Assembly (NCBI GenBank): GCA_035400705.1
Contig: DAOMZV010000010.1
Coordinates: 1-27,543 of the forward strand
Direction of reading: 5' to 3'
Origin: GWC2-40-17 sp035400705
GTDB lineage: Bacteria; Patescibacteriota; Patescibacteriia; Magasanikbacterales; UBA10003
Length of the DNA: 27,543 nucleotides
Below the pieces are notes generated by a model. The model worked only from the letters and a program-made list of their open reading frames with translations, made no database searches and was not told the DNA's origin. Position numbers and translations under genes: made by a program. Shown in pieces: positions 12,887 to 21,397 of this stretch. Each line of letters opens with the position of its first letter. The first letter of the stretch is position 1.

Positions 12887-13915
12887 CTAACTAATTGGCA
12901 ACTCGAACCAGAAAGTGCTCCCTTTTTTTTCCGTTGATTTAAAACCAAATTCTCCCCCATGTTGTTTAATAAAATATTTGGCTATAAATAAACCTAATCC
13001 CGTGGCATTGGGGTGTAAGACTGAGGCATTAGAAGCGCGAAAAAAACGAGAAGCAATATTTTCCTGTTCTTCTTTTGGTATACCAATACCGCTGTCTGTA
13101 ATTTTGAAAATAATTTTTTCATCCACTTGCTTTAAGGAAACTTTAATTTTACCTTTTTCTTTTGTGTATATTATAGCGTTGTCTAAAAGATTTTTTAAGA
13201 CTATTTTTATTTTTTCGGAGTCAATTTGCAGAATGGGTAAAGGTTTTTCTGGCGACTCAAAAGAATAGTGGATATTTTTTATTTCATATTTTGATTTTAA
13301 GTCTTGCACCACTGATTCCCAAAGATCTTCAAGAGAAGTGTCAGTTTTTTTGAGATTGGTAAGGCGGTCCTCTTCAATATCTAAAGCAGTTAAAATATCA
13401 TCAAGAATCTTTATTATTTCATAATTGGCTTCAAGACTGGAATTTAAAATTTCCTTTAAGTGTTCTGAAAGATGTCCGTGTTTACCAGATAATAACACTT
13501 CCAAATTCCAACGGGTAATATTTATGGGGGTACGTAATTGATGCGAAACAGTTTGAATAAATTGAGTTTTTAAATCATCAAGTCCTTTCAGACGACTCTC
13601 TGTTTTTTTAGTTTCGGTGATATCGCGGAAACACCACAATCTGCCGTAGTTTTCTCCATCTGGCCCGATCATTGGGGCAGAATAGCGGTCAAAGATGCGG
13701 CCGTCTTTCAAATAAACTTCACTTCGATCTTTTTCTTGAGGATGAGTGTAAAGGAAATAAACTCGTTGTTGAAACTCCTGCGGGTTTTTAATTTTTTTAA
13801 GTACGAATTGAAGTACTTGTTCATCAGATTTTGAGTCAGAAATTTTTTGGGGTAATTCCCATATTTTTAAAACTTCTTCTTCATTTTGAGCAAACAGTGA
13901 TTTAGTGTTTTTCAG
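12887..13915 (-). CDS. PAS-domain sensor histidine kinase with anomalous 5' end
   Basis: A soluble-looking histidine kinase. From the C-terminal end backward one sees the G2 box GLGLFIAKYF, the G1 box DSGIGIPKEE, the N box LLDNAIIYTKE, and the HisKA phospho-acceptor His in TVSHQLRTPIN. Before it is the second half of a PAS/PAC domain (EVYLKDGRIFDRYSAPM, RLWCFRDITE). The open frame continues upstream to 13915 with PAS-like residues (LKIWELPQKI) but has no ATG or GTG; the only canonical-type start is TTG at 13711, which would cut the PAS domain. I extend it to CTG 13915 because that CTG aligns with the ATG of ileS, from which the first 20 codons appear to derive. No membrane segment or receiver partner is visible. 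It may be a 5'-truncated or rebuilt gene; its activity is uncertain. Confidence 0.75.
   Translation of the reverse strand: MKNTKSLFAQNEEEVLKIWELPQKISDSKSDEQVLQFVLKKIKNPQEFQQRVYFLYTHPQEKDRSEVYLKDGRIFDRYSAPMIGPDGENYGRLWCFRDITETKKTESRLKGLDDLKTQFIQTVSHQLRTPINITRWNLEVLLSGKHGHLSEHLKEILNSSLEANYEIIKILDDILTALDIEEDRLTNLKKTDTSLEDLWESVVQDLKSKYEIKNIHYSFESPEKPLPILQIDSEKIKIVLKNLLDNAIIYTKEKGKIKVSLKQVDEKIIFKITDSGIGIPKEEQENIASRFFRASNASVLHPNATGLGLFIAKYFIKQHGGEFGFKSTEKKGSTFWFELPIS
13856..13903 (-). repeat. 48-bp repeat, copy 2 (5' end of the histidine kinase gene)
   Basis: Its reverse complement equals ileS 6179-6226 except for one base. Weaker matching extends 12 nt further upstream, where CTG (13913-13915) aligns with the ileS ATG. 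It is read in the same frame as in ileS and is joined directly to the PAS coding region. Confidence 0.9.
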
Positions 13916-13984
13916 CTCTTTTTTTAGGTAAAACTTTAATAATTAATGAAAAATAGCGTAATTTAGCTGAAATTATTTAACTTT

Positions 13985-14004
13985 TTGTCGATTTTTTTCG
14001 ACAA
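13985..14004. promoter_or_regulatory. Perfect inverted repeat, probable operator
   Basis: TTGTCGA (13985-13991), six T, TCGACAA (13998-14004). It lies in the divergent space between the kinase and the TrmB-type regulator, 9 bp before the regulator's ATG, which suits autoregulation by the TrmB protein. With a T-loop it could instead be an RNA hairpin, but no T-run follows. Confidence 0.6.
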
Positions 14005-14013
14005 CATAAGCAT

Positions 14014-14766
14014 ATGGAACAAATAAAAAAGAATCTTGCTGAACTGGATTTTAGTCATAATGAAATTAAAATTTATTTAACCCTGACTACTCTAGGAGAA
14101 TCAACTGCTTCACAAATAGCCAAAAAAGCCGAAATGCCCCGCACAACCGCTATTAGTTTATTAGAAAAGTTAACTCAGAAGGGATTTTTTTCCAAACATG
14201 TTTATAAGGGCACGACTTATTACTGGGTAGAAGCTCCCCGGGTTTTAGAAGAAGTGTATGCCAATAAAGTGGAAGCGGCTCATCAATTAGCAGGTTATTT
14301 AAGAAATATCTACAGAACAGAACATGCTTTTCCTTTCGTAGAGGTTTATGATACGGCTAAAACTATTAGAAATTTTATTGAAAAACTTCTTATTGGTTTG
14401 AAAAAAAATTCAGTAATTTATACTATTGATTTGCCTAACCTAGGTAACTACCATAAAATTTTTTCAGATCAATATTCAGAAATTTTTTTAGGTCTTAAAC
14501 GAAAAAAGAATGTTTTAACCAAAACTTTAATACCAGCTGGAACTTTTGTTTCTATTAATCCTAAAAAATTAAAGACACAAAACATTCTTATTAAAGAGCT
14601 GCCAAAGAGTATTAGTTTTTCCGCTTCTTTGTGGCTGATTAACAACTTTTTAGTTTTATTTTCTGGTCAACCGCCTTTTGTGGTAGTAGTCAGTCATCAG
14701 GTAATTGTAGAAAGTTGCCAAAGCCTATATCGGTATTTATGGGAAATTTCTTTGCCTAAAAATTAA
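14014..14766 (+). CDS. TrmB-family transcriptional regulator
   Basis: A 250-residue DNA-binding regulator. Residues 1-70 form a winged helix-turn-helix (LGESTASQIAKKAEMPRTTA as the turn and recognition helix, then EKLTQKGFFSKHVYKGTTYY as the wing), followed by a helical linker and a C-terminal domain that in related TrmB proteins is a PLD-like or effector-binding domain. In archaea TrmB proteins sense sugars; CPR genomes carry many of unknown ligand. The start ATG at 14014 lies 9 bp after a perfect inverted repeat, so the gene is likely self-regulated. It is divergent from the histidine kinase. The ligand and target genes cannot be read from the sequence. Confidence 0.82.
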   Translation: MEQIKKNLAELDFSHNEIKIYLTLTTLGESTASQIAKKAEMPRTTAISLLEKLTQKGFFSKHVYKGTTYYWVEAPRVLEEVYANKVEAAHQLAGYLRNIYRTEHAFPFVEVYDTAKTIRNFIEKLLIGLKKNSVIYTIDLPNLGNYHKIFSDQYSEIFLGLKRKKNVLTKTLIPAGTFVSINPKKLKTQNILIKELPKSISFSASLWLINNFLVLFSGQPPFVVVVSHQVIVESCQSLYRYLWEISLPKN

Positions 14767-14771
14767 ATTAA

Positions 14772-14796
14772 AAAAACACCCCTTGGGGGTGTTTTT
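14772..14796. terminator. Bidirectional terminator between the trmB-like gene and the envelope operon
   Basis: AAAAACACCCC (14772-14782) pairs with GGGGTGTTTTT (14786-14796) around a TTG loop, with T-runs possible in both directions. It ends the regulator transcript and, on the minus strand, the five-gene envelope operon. Confidence 0.9.
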
Positions 14797-14803
14797 CATT
14801 TTT

Positions 14804-16687
14804 TTAAGGGGTAACGCTTAGTGGTTCTTTCCAGAAGAGCAGATCTTCTCCGGTAATTTTATCTTTTGCTTCCATTTTAATTTTTTCTGTTAAGTTATTT
14901 TTTTCCTCTTCATTTTGACTGTTATATTTTAAACTCAAATCAAAATTTATACTCACTTTAGGGAAACTAGTTGGTAGGCGGTTGAGCTTCCAAATAATTT
15001 GTTTAGTTGCAGCGTCATACGTAATATCTCCTGCTACCGCCGAGGAGGATTTTTCCCAAGTTACATTTGGCGGTAGGGTAGTAGTAATTTGTAGATCGTT
15101 TAATTCATGCCAGCTGTTGGTTAGATTCCAGGTTAAGGTGTAAAAATTCTTGGTGTCAAAATTATTATCACCAGTAACTTTAGTGGTTTCTTTAAAAACT
15201 GTCTGGCTGGCTAAACCTAGATCAGAATTAGTGATTAAATCTAGTGTGTTGCTTTGCAGGGCAGTCGAGGGGGTTTTGCTTCCTAAAATGGCTTCAGAAT
15301 AAACTGTAGTTTTAAATTCAGTTAACTTGCTTAAATTAAAGGCTTCTTTATTTTTTAGAGGCAAGCTGATTTCTAGAGAATTTTTAACTTGGGGTTGAAG
15401 ATCGGCAAGAGAAGGAATTTGATTTTTATCCCAAGTAATTATAGCTCGTCTAATTTGAGGTGAAAGTTGTTCAGCAGTAATTGTGCCATCAGCCTTATCT
15501 GTAATTTTAGTCCAGTCAAACAGACTCTTGTTATCTACTGAAGGAGTGTCTAAAATTAATTTAAGAACAACATTTTTCAAAGCAGTGTTACCGTTGTTTT
15601 CATAAGAAACAAGAAAGGTGACGTTCTCCCCAAAATTAACTAATTGTTTTTCATTGTTGCCATTAGCAGTTACTTGTAAGGATAGAGTTGATTTATTTAA
15701 AGTTATTTCTTTAGTTAAGGTTTGAAATAAATAACTTTTGCCATTATTTTTTCCATTTAAGTCCAGTTTAATTATTTGATTGCCAGAAGGAGCCGCTGCT
15801 GTCGGTAGGAGATTAATTAAAAAAGACGAAGAAGATGTGGCGGGTAGGTTGTTAATATTTAATTTATTGTCTTTAAAATTTGGGGTGTTGTTTTTAAAAC
15901 CTTCAGGCGATTTTAAACTTAGTTCTAAACTGTTTAAATTTGTTTGAGTCTTGTTGTTTAATTGGAGAGAGCAAGAAAATTCTGTTCCGGTTTGGATTTC
16001 GGTTGGGCACTCAGCAGATAAATCTATAGTTGGTGACTGTAGGGTTTTTTTGTAGTTGATAACTTTTTGTAGTTCTACACTATAACTACCAGGATGATAA
16101 CTAAAGATTATTTGAAGAACGGACTCATTGGTGGCATTATCCCAAATTTTGCCTTTTATGTTAATCACAGATTCTTGTTCCTGATTTAATGAGCCAAGCT
16201 GCCATTCTTTATCATCCTCTCCATTGGAAACGGGGTCAGCCGAAATGAATTCAAAACCTTGAGGATAACGGATTGAGAGAGAATTAGTATTGAGAACAAC
16301 ATTACTTTGGTTTTTTATTTTAATTTGGTAACTAAATTCTTGTCCGACTGTTGGTGTCTGGTCTGTTTCTACACTAATATTTATTTTATCTTCGTTAAAA
16401 CTTGAACTACGACCGAAAACAAAAAAACCGGTCCAGGCGACAGCGGCTAGAAAAAAAAGAAAAAAAATAGTCCAGAAAAAAATTTTAGCTTTTTTAGAGC
16501 GACGAGCTGGGAGATCTAGAGTGGTATCAGAATTTTCGTAAATGCTGTTAATTTTTTGTTGAATTTTTTGGGTTTTGTCAGAAGATATCTTTCTTCTAGT
16601 AATTTGTTTTTTAGGTTCTTCTTCGGTAATTTTTTGAACCGAAAAATCTGGTTCGGTTATTTCTGACGCAGGATTTTTTTTAGGCAT
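14804..16687 (-). CDS. Single-pass membrane protein with DUF11/Ig-like extracytoplasmic repeats
   Basis: A 627-residue surface protein without a known activity. It has a charged cytoplasmic tail (1-67, with KK/RR clusters), one membrane helix (about 69-91), then about 530 residues outside the cell made of beta-rich repeats. Each repeat looks like a DUF11/CARDB-type domain: a strand such as VGQEFSYQIKIKNQSNVVL, FGENVTFLVSYENNGNTAL, and YTLTWNLTNSWHELNDL recur with a spacing of roughly 110-220 residues. Such domains usually act as spacers or adhesive scaffolds. It follows the DUF4012 gene by 6 nt and is last in the glycosyltransferase operon, so the pair is likely exported together with, or modified by, the surface glycan. 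Confidence 0.75.
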   Translation of the reverse strand: MPKKNPASEITEPDFSVQKITEEEPKKQITRRKISSDKTQKIQQKINSIYENSDTTLDLPARRSKKAKIFFWTIFFLFFLAAVAWTGFFVFGRSSSFNEDKINISVETDQTPTVGQEFSYQIKIKNQSNVVLNTNSLSIRYPQGFEFISADPVSNGEDDKEWQLGSLNQEQESVINIKGKIWDNATNESVLQIIFSYHPGSYSVELQKVINYKKTLQSPTIDLSAECPTEIQTGTEFSCSLQLNNKTQTNLNSLELSLKSPEGFKNNTPNFKDNKLNINNLPATSSSSFLINLLPTAAAPSGNQIIKLDLNGKNNGKSYLFQTLTKEITLNKSTLSLQVTANGNNEKQLVNFGENVTFLVSYENNGNTALKNVVLKLILDTPSVDNKSLFDWTKITDKADGTITAEQLSPQIRRAIITWDKNQIPSLADLQPQVKNSLEISLPLKNKEAFNLSKLTEFKTTVYSEAILGSKTPSTALQSNTLDLITNSDLGLASQTVFKETTKVTGDNNFDTKNFYTLTWNLTNSWHELNDLQITTTLPPNVTWEKSSSAVAGDITYDAATKQIIWKLNRLPTSFPKVSINFDLSLKYNSQNEEEKNNLTEKIKMEAKDKITGEDLLFWKEPLSVTP

Positions 16688-16693
16688 AAAGAG

Positions 16694-19120
16694 CTAAAGT
16701 TTAGAAGAGTTTTCAAAAACTATACCAATAAATTCATCCCCAGATAAGTTGGAAGATGAGTTGAAACTATTATTGGTGATAGCAGCCGAAGTGGGGTTAG
16801 TCCAAAGTGTTTGCCAATTTTCTGGCCAGGTAATTGTATTTTCTAAAAGGTCAGAGTGGCTGCCAGCTTGTTTTTGGACTAATAAAGAGTAAGAAGAATA
16901 ATTTTCATTTTTTTGAAAGAATTGAGCCAACTGGGTAAGTATTTGTTTATTTTCCGGAGTTTTTATTTTAAAAGGCAATTGGTAAGTGATAGTGGCAATA
17001 GCGGTTTCTTGTGGTGGAACAATCATCCAATTAGCAAAAACTGTTTTACCAGTTTCTTTGGTAATAATTGTGCCGGTTTTTTCATCGATGATCTGAGTGT
17101 TGTTAATTTTTTGTAAGTCTTCATCAATTCGGAACCATTTTTCCGGGGCTTGGTAATTAGTTTCTTCAGGCCAGACAAACCCCGAGGCCGAAATTAATTG
17201 GCTACCCTGGGGGACATAAAAACGAATATAGCTGTTATTTTTAGCGTTAGAAAAAATACTAGTGCTGCCTGGATTATGGCGAGTAATAGTAACAGTGTCG
17301 GTGACAGTTCCATCAGCAGCTATTTTGGCCTGGTGTTGAATTGTTTGTTCAATGACTCGGTCGCTCTTTTCTCCTCCTATATTAGTGTTAACTACGGCCA
17401 AAAAATCACCATTAGGATTATTTTTTAGTTCACCGCCCCAACCTTGGGCTATGATGTCTTTTTGGAGAGCTGAATCAGTAAAGAAAAACTGGATATGTTT
17501 TTCCGATAAATTTTTATTGATTAAAGACAAAAGAGGCAAGAAATTATTTTTTTCGTTAAAAATTTTTTCGATTAAAATTGGTGCTAAATCGGCCAAAATT
17601 TCTTTAGGTTGATTTTTGGTTTTGTCATAATCAATTTCTACTTTTTGTTGGACAGCATCAATGAAATTTTCTGAATTGATGATTAAATTATGGTTGGCAA
17701 GAGAAATTGGACCGGTTATTTTTAATAAATCAATTAAAGGATTAGTGTCTAAAGCAATTACGCCGTCCACTGTTGGTCCGCCGCTTTTTTCATAGAACCA
17801 CATTAATTTTTTGGCAGAAGTGGGAAAATCAGCAAACCAATTAGCGTCTCTAAATTCCCAGCGTGGTTGCAAAAGTTGTAATGGCGCTGGAGGAATCAAG
17901 TTAGCAGTTAAGTTACCTTGTAAATTATAGGAACCTTCTCCTGGGAGATCAATTTTAGTTATTTGGCCATTCTTTATTTTTAACTCCGCATAACTACCAA
18001 TAAAGCCACCTGTGGCTCTGATTTCGTGATTATTTTGAAAAATTAAAAGATAGGTTTTTTCTTCATTTTCTCCAGCTGCTGTCATTAAGCTTTTAGAGAG
18101 GGATGTAATTTTTTGTAAATCGTCACTGAGTAGAGAAATTGTTTCTCGAATTTTAATAAAAGAGGCCCGATTATTTTCAGGAAGATAACCCGGGTTTACT
18201 TGCATTAAACTTTCATTGGTTTTAGCAAAACGAGGGGCGATTTCATCCAAAGTTTGTTTGATTTTAGACAAAGACAAAGATGATTGATTTTGTTCGGTTA
18301 AGAGATATAAAATTGGCAGGGAGCCCATGGTTAGGTTAGAGCCAGCAATCATCAATTGTTCGCCATTTTTTATTTTATCGCCCACTTTAGGAGTTAAATA
18401 TAGCAAACTGCGCCAAATAGGATGAATATCTTTAAGTTTATTCTGGGCCTCGGCAAACGAGTTAAGAGAAAACTGTAGTTCTTGAGAAGCAGAAGCAAAA
18501 TCTCCTTTTTGCAAGGCTTCCTGCCCTTTAGTCAAATGTTCAAAAGCTACTGTTCCTGAATCAACAATATTTTGTTGGGAATCACGCAATTGATAGTAAG
18601 CGGAAAAAGCCTTGACGGGTAAAACAAAAAGGATAGCCATGGCCGCAAAACCAGCAATTGCTTTTTGCCAATGAGGTAAGTGGTAAGATACGTAAGCTGG
18701 AGCTGGTTGTTTGATTTTTATGATTGGAGATTTTGGTTTAATTGAAACAGTCTTTCTCTGGGGTAGTTGAAATTTAATTTTAGACCAATTGAAAGAGGGA
18801 AATTTCCAATTCGGTTTTTCCCAGTGTAATTTTTTCCACAACGGCTCTTTGGGTAATTTGAAATTGTGTTTGATTTCTACCGGGTTAGCCCTAACAATTT
18901 TTTCCTGACCAATTTTTTCTAATTCACCTAATGGATTGCTTAAAATCCGGTCCAGATCAGTTGGTTGCCAGGATGGTTTGACTGGAGGAGTGAGTTTTTC
19001 TGGCAAATTTAAAACATGCGGAGAATGTTTTTCTTCTTGGTCAAAAAAAACAGGAATAAACTTGAATTTAAAATCAGCTTTCCCTGAATAATTTTCGTCT
19101 TGTAGTTTCCTCCTCGGCAT
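16694..19120 (-). CDS. DUF4012 domain membrane protein
   Basis: An 808-residue protein with a Pro/Trp/Lys-rich cytoplasmic region (1-150), one membrane helix (about 153-172), a helical extracytoplasmic segment (about 180-350), and the DUF4012 hallmark FQNNHEIRATGGFIGSYAEL (361-380), followed by WFADFPTSAKKLMWFYEKSGG and GVIALDTNPLIDLLKITGPI. DUF4012 proteins are frequent in CPR and Actinobacteria, near glycosyltransferases; the LytR-CpsA-Psr-like appearance of the core suggests a role in attaching or handling surface polymers, which is inference. It is the fourth gene of the envelope operon, and an extra extended -10 promoter lies just upstream. The start at 19120 is followed by a basic MPRRKL. 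Confidence 0.88.
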   Translation of the reverse strand: MPRRKLQDENYSGKADFKFKFIPVFFDQEEKHSPHVLNLPEKLTPPVKPSWQPTDLDRILSNPLGELEKIGQEKIVRANPVEIKHNFKLPKEPLWKKLHWEKPNWKFPSFNWSKIKFQLPQRKTVSIKPKSPIIKIKQPAPAYVSYHLPHWQKAIAGFAAMAILFVLPVKAFSAYYQLRDSQQNIVDSGTVAFEHLTKGQEALQKGDFASASQELQFSLNSFAEAQNKLKDIHPIWRSLLYLTPKVGDKIKNGEQLMIAGSNLTMGSLPILYLLTEQNQSSLSLSKIKQTLDEIAPRFAKTNESLMQVNPGYLPENNRASFIKIRETISLLSDDLQKITSLSKSLMTAAGENEEKTYLLIFQNNHEIRATGGFIGSYAELKIKNGQITKIDLPGEGSYNLQGNLTANLIPPAPLQLLQPRWEFRDANWFADFPTSAKKLMWFYEKSGGPTVDGVIALDTNPLIDLLKITGPISLANHNLIINSENFIDAVQQKVEIDYDKTKNQPKEILADLAPILIEKIFNEKNNFLPLLSLINKNLSEKHIQFFFTDSALQKDIIAQGWGGELKNNPNGDFLAVVNTNIGGEKSDRVIEQTIQHQAKIAADGTVTDTVTITRHNPGSTSIFSNAKNNSYIRFYVPQGSQLISASGFVWPEETNYQAPEKWFRIDEDLQKINNTQIIDEKTGTIITKETGKTVFANWMIVPPQETAIATITYQLPFKIKTPENKQILTQLAQFFQKNENYSSYSLLVQKQAGSHSDLLENTITWPENWQTLWTNPTSAAITNNSFNSSSNLSGDEFIGIVFENSSKL

Positions 19121-19151
19121 GGGCTTAAAATAAGGTTTTTAAGATATCCTT

Positions 19152-19160
19152 ATTATACCA
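19152..19160 (-). promoter_or_regulatory. Internal extended -10 promoter before the DUF4012 gene
   Basis: On the minus strand TGG-TATAAT (TATAAT 19152-19157) overlaps the stop codon of the preceding glycosyltransferase; the -35 is weak. The leader of about 25 nt contains an inverted repeat TAAGG...CCTTA (19132-19153). Confidence 0.45.
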
Positions 19161-20268
19161 CTTTTGAGTACTCTTGTAATGTTAGTTGTGCACAATTTTG
19201 CCAGGAAAACAGCTTAATTCTGTCTTGTCCGGCAGAAATTAATTTTTGACGCAAAAAAGTGTCTTGGGAAATTGTTTTTAGAGCTAAAGATAACTCGGGT
19301 TGGTTCTGCGGATTAAAGTAAAGGGCTGCTTGACCTAAAACTTCTGGTAGGCATGAGGTATTAGAGGAAATTACAGGTGTGTTGTAAGCCATAGCTTCTA
19401 GCGGGGGCAGACCAAAACCTTCGTAGAGACTGGGGAAGATGTAGGCGAGAGCTTGGTGATAAAGAGTCGGCAAGTCGGTGTCAGGTAAAAAGTCAGTTAA
19501 AACTATATTGGACAAATTATTTTTTTTAATAAAATTTTCCAAACGCTGATAAAAATAGTTTTTTTTGCCCACTAAAACCAGTTGAAAATTACAAGTTTCT
19601 TTTTTTTGAAAATCAGCAAAGGCTAAAACTAATCTTTCTAAATTTTTGTGGGGATAAGCAACGCCAACATATAAAAAATAGGGTTGAGAGATATTCAGGT
19701 TTTTTAATAGATCAGGCGAGGAAGGGGTGTTTGGTAAGTTAGTTATTCCTTCTCCGGTAACTTTAATTTTAGTAGAGGAAACTGAAAAGTTTTTTAAAAT
19801 ATCCTGTTTAACAAATTCTGTGGGAACTAAAATTTTTCTAGAACCATAAATGGCGTGGCGCAGAACTAGACGGTAGCTCAGATTTTTAATTAAATATTTA
19901 AACCAACCTAAGGTAGAAGCTTGACGAGAGGGGAATTTAAGTAGAATTAAATCATGAATAGTAACAACAAAAGGTCGGCGGTAAAAAAAAGGAACATTCC
20001 AGTGGGGGAAATGCATCAGATCTATTTTTTGTTTTTTAATTATTCGATTTAGGTATATTTGTTCTCGCCAAGTGTACCATTTGATGTCAGCTAAAATTTT
20101 TTTAAAATTTGGGTTGGTTGGTTGGTAATTTTGGTTGCCGGTTTGAGTAACAAAAACAAAATAAGAATTAACGACATCTTGTGTCATTAATTCTTTTAAT
20201 AGCTCTTGAGTATATCGACCTAAACCACCGGCTTCCGAATAAAATCTAGCATCAAAGCCTAAACGCAT
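19153..20268 (-). CDS. GT4-family glycosyltransferase
   Basis: A retaining, GT-B-fold transferase that should add a sugar from a nucleotide sugar to a lipid-linked glycan at the cytoplasmic face. The 371-residue protein has the N-terminal acceptor-domain loop EAGGLGRYTQELL, the VTIHDLILLKFPSR segment, the hinge YFLYVGVAYPHKNLERL, and the C-terminal donor-binding FPSLYEGFGLPPLEAMAYN with the EX7E pair. I use ATG 20268 (MRLGFDARFYS), 4 nt after the previous stop; an upstream ATG at 20319 would add 17 residues lying in the previous gene. The sugar cannot be predicted. Confidence 0.9.
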   Translation of the reverse strand: MRLGFDARFYSEAGGLGRYTQELLKELMTQDVVNSYFVFVTQTGNQNYQPTNPNFKKILADIKWYTWREQIYLNRIIKKQKIDLMHFPHWNVPFFYRRPFVVTIHDLILLKFPSRQASTLGWFKYLIKNLSYRLVLRHAIYGSRKILVPTEFVKQDILKNFSVSSTKIKVTGEGITNLPNTPSSPDLLKNLNISQPYFLYVGVAYPHKNLERLVLAFADFQKKETCNFQLVLVGKKNYFYQRLENFIKKNNLSNIVLTDFLPDTDLPTLYHQALAYIFPSLYEGFGLPPLEAMAYNTPVISSNTSCLPEVLGQAALYFNPQNQPELSLALKTISQDTFLRQKLISAGQDRIKLFSWQNCAQLTLQEYSKVV

Positions 20269-20272
20269 ATAA

Positions 20273-21397
20273 TTAAAGAGAGAAGGGTTGTTGCTGCCAG
20301 CCTTTTTGGAAGGCCTCAAATTTTCCCGCTACGCTATCGGCAATTTTTTTCTTAAAATTTTCTAAACTAAATTGTTCGGCATGTTCGCGAATTTTTTCCG
20401 TCTCAAAAGTGTTGGGATCAAAATTAATTAGAGCGTCTAATAGGGATTCCCAATTTTGTTCGTAAAATAACACTCCAGATAAGCCCGGGATAACTGTTTC
20501 CGTCGCTCCACCTTGCCCCAAAGCAATAACTGGTCTGCCAGCGGCCATTGATTCTACTGCGGTAATACCAAAATCTTCAATTTGCGGATGGATAAAAGCT
20601 AAGGCCTGGCTATAAAGTTTGGCCTTTTCGGCTTCGTCAATTTGTCCGACAAATTCAATATTGGATTTAGCTAGAGCTTTTAATTTTTCTTCTTCTGGGC
20701 CAGCGCCAAAAATTTTTAAAGACCAACCCAAGCGATTAAATACTTTAATGGTCATATCAAAATGTTTGTAGGGAACCAGACGACCACCAGTTAAAAAATA
20801 ATTTCCTACTTTTTCAGCAATTTTAAATTTAGAAGTTTCCACGGGTGGGTAAATAACTTCGGCATCTCGCTTATAAAATTTTTGAATTCGGCGACGGACA
20901 TTCTCGGAGTTAGACCAAAAATGATCTACCCGTTCAGCGCTCATACGATCCCACATTCTTAGTTTAGAAATTACTGGAGGCAATAAGGTTTTAACTAAAC
21001 GATTGACACTTAGATCTTCAATATAACTATGTGTGTCAGTCCACAGATAACGAGTGGGGGTGTGACAGTAAGATAAATGCAAAGTATCTTCATCAGTTAA
21101 AATTCCTTTAGCAAAAGCCGAAGTAGAAGAAATAACCACGTCGTAATTTTTTAAATTGTGATGTTCGGTAGCTAGGGGCATTAAAGGTAAAAACCAACGA
21201 TAGTGTTTCACAGCTAACGGAACATATTGCAAAAAACTGGAGTGGACTTCGTTTTTAAAATAATGTTCCGGTACTTTTTTCCTGTCGTGAAATAAAACAA
21301 AAGTCGGCGCTTCGGGATAAAGTTCTTGTAGGGCCTGTAGGACTCGTTCTGCTCCTCCGTCTTGTGATAAGTAATCATGAACAATAGCTACTTTCAT
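20273..21397 (-). CDS. GT4-family glycosyltransferase
   Basis: A second GT-B glycosyltransferase (374 residues), not closely similar to its neighbour. It starts MKVAIVHDYLSQDGGAERVL, the typical Gly-rich acceptor-domain opening, and has LSYCHTPTRYLWTD, YFLTGGRLVPYKHFDM at the domain hinge, and IHPQIEDFGITAVESMAAGRP with the EX7E donor site. The SYCHTPTRYLW motif is common in GT4 enzymes that act right after a polyprenyl glycosylphosphotransferase, so it may add the second sugar. Its start overlaps the stop of the phosphotransferase gene by 4 nt (ATGA), indicating translational coupling. Confidence 0.92.
   Translation of the reverse strand: MKVAIVHDYLSQDGGAERVLQALQELYPEAPTFVLFHDRKKVPEHYFKNEVHSSFLQYVPLAVKHYRWFLPLMPLATEHHNLKNYDVVISSTSAFAKGILTDEDTLHLSYCHTPTRYLWTDTHSYIEDLSVNRLVKTLLPPVISKLRMWDRMSAERVDHFWSNSENVRRRIQKFYKRDAEVIYPPVETSKFKIAEKVGNYFLTGGRLVPYKHFDMTIKVFNRLGWSLKIFGAGPEEEKLKALAKSNIEFVGQIDEAEKAKLYSQALAFIHPQIEDFGITAVESMAAGRPVIALGQGGATETVIPGLSGVLFYEQNWESLLDALINFDPNTFETEKIREHAEQFSLENFKKKIADSVAGKFEAFQKGWQQQPFSL

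Noticed and set aside
12915..13268. Plus-strand frame of 117 codons opposite the histidine kinase
   Set aside because: It is antisense to conserved kinase motifs and has no recognisable protein features.
20269..20319. Longer start of the second glycosyltransferase at 20319
   Set aside because: The added residues lie within the previous gene; ATG 20268 begins the typical GT4 N-terminus and leaves a 4-nt gap.
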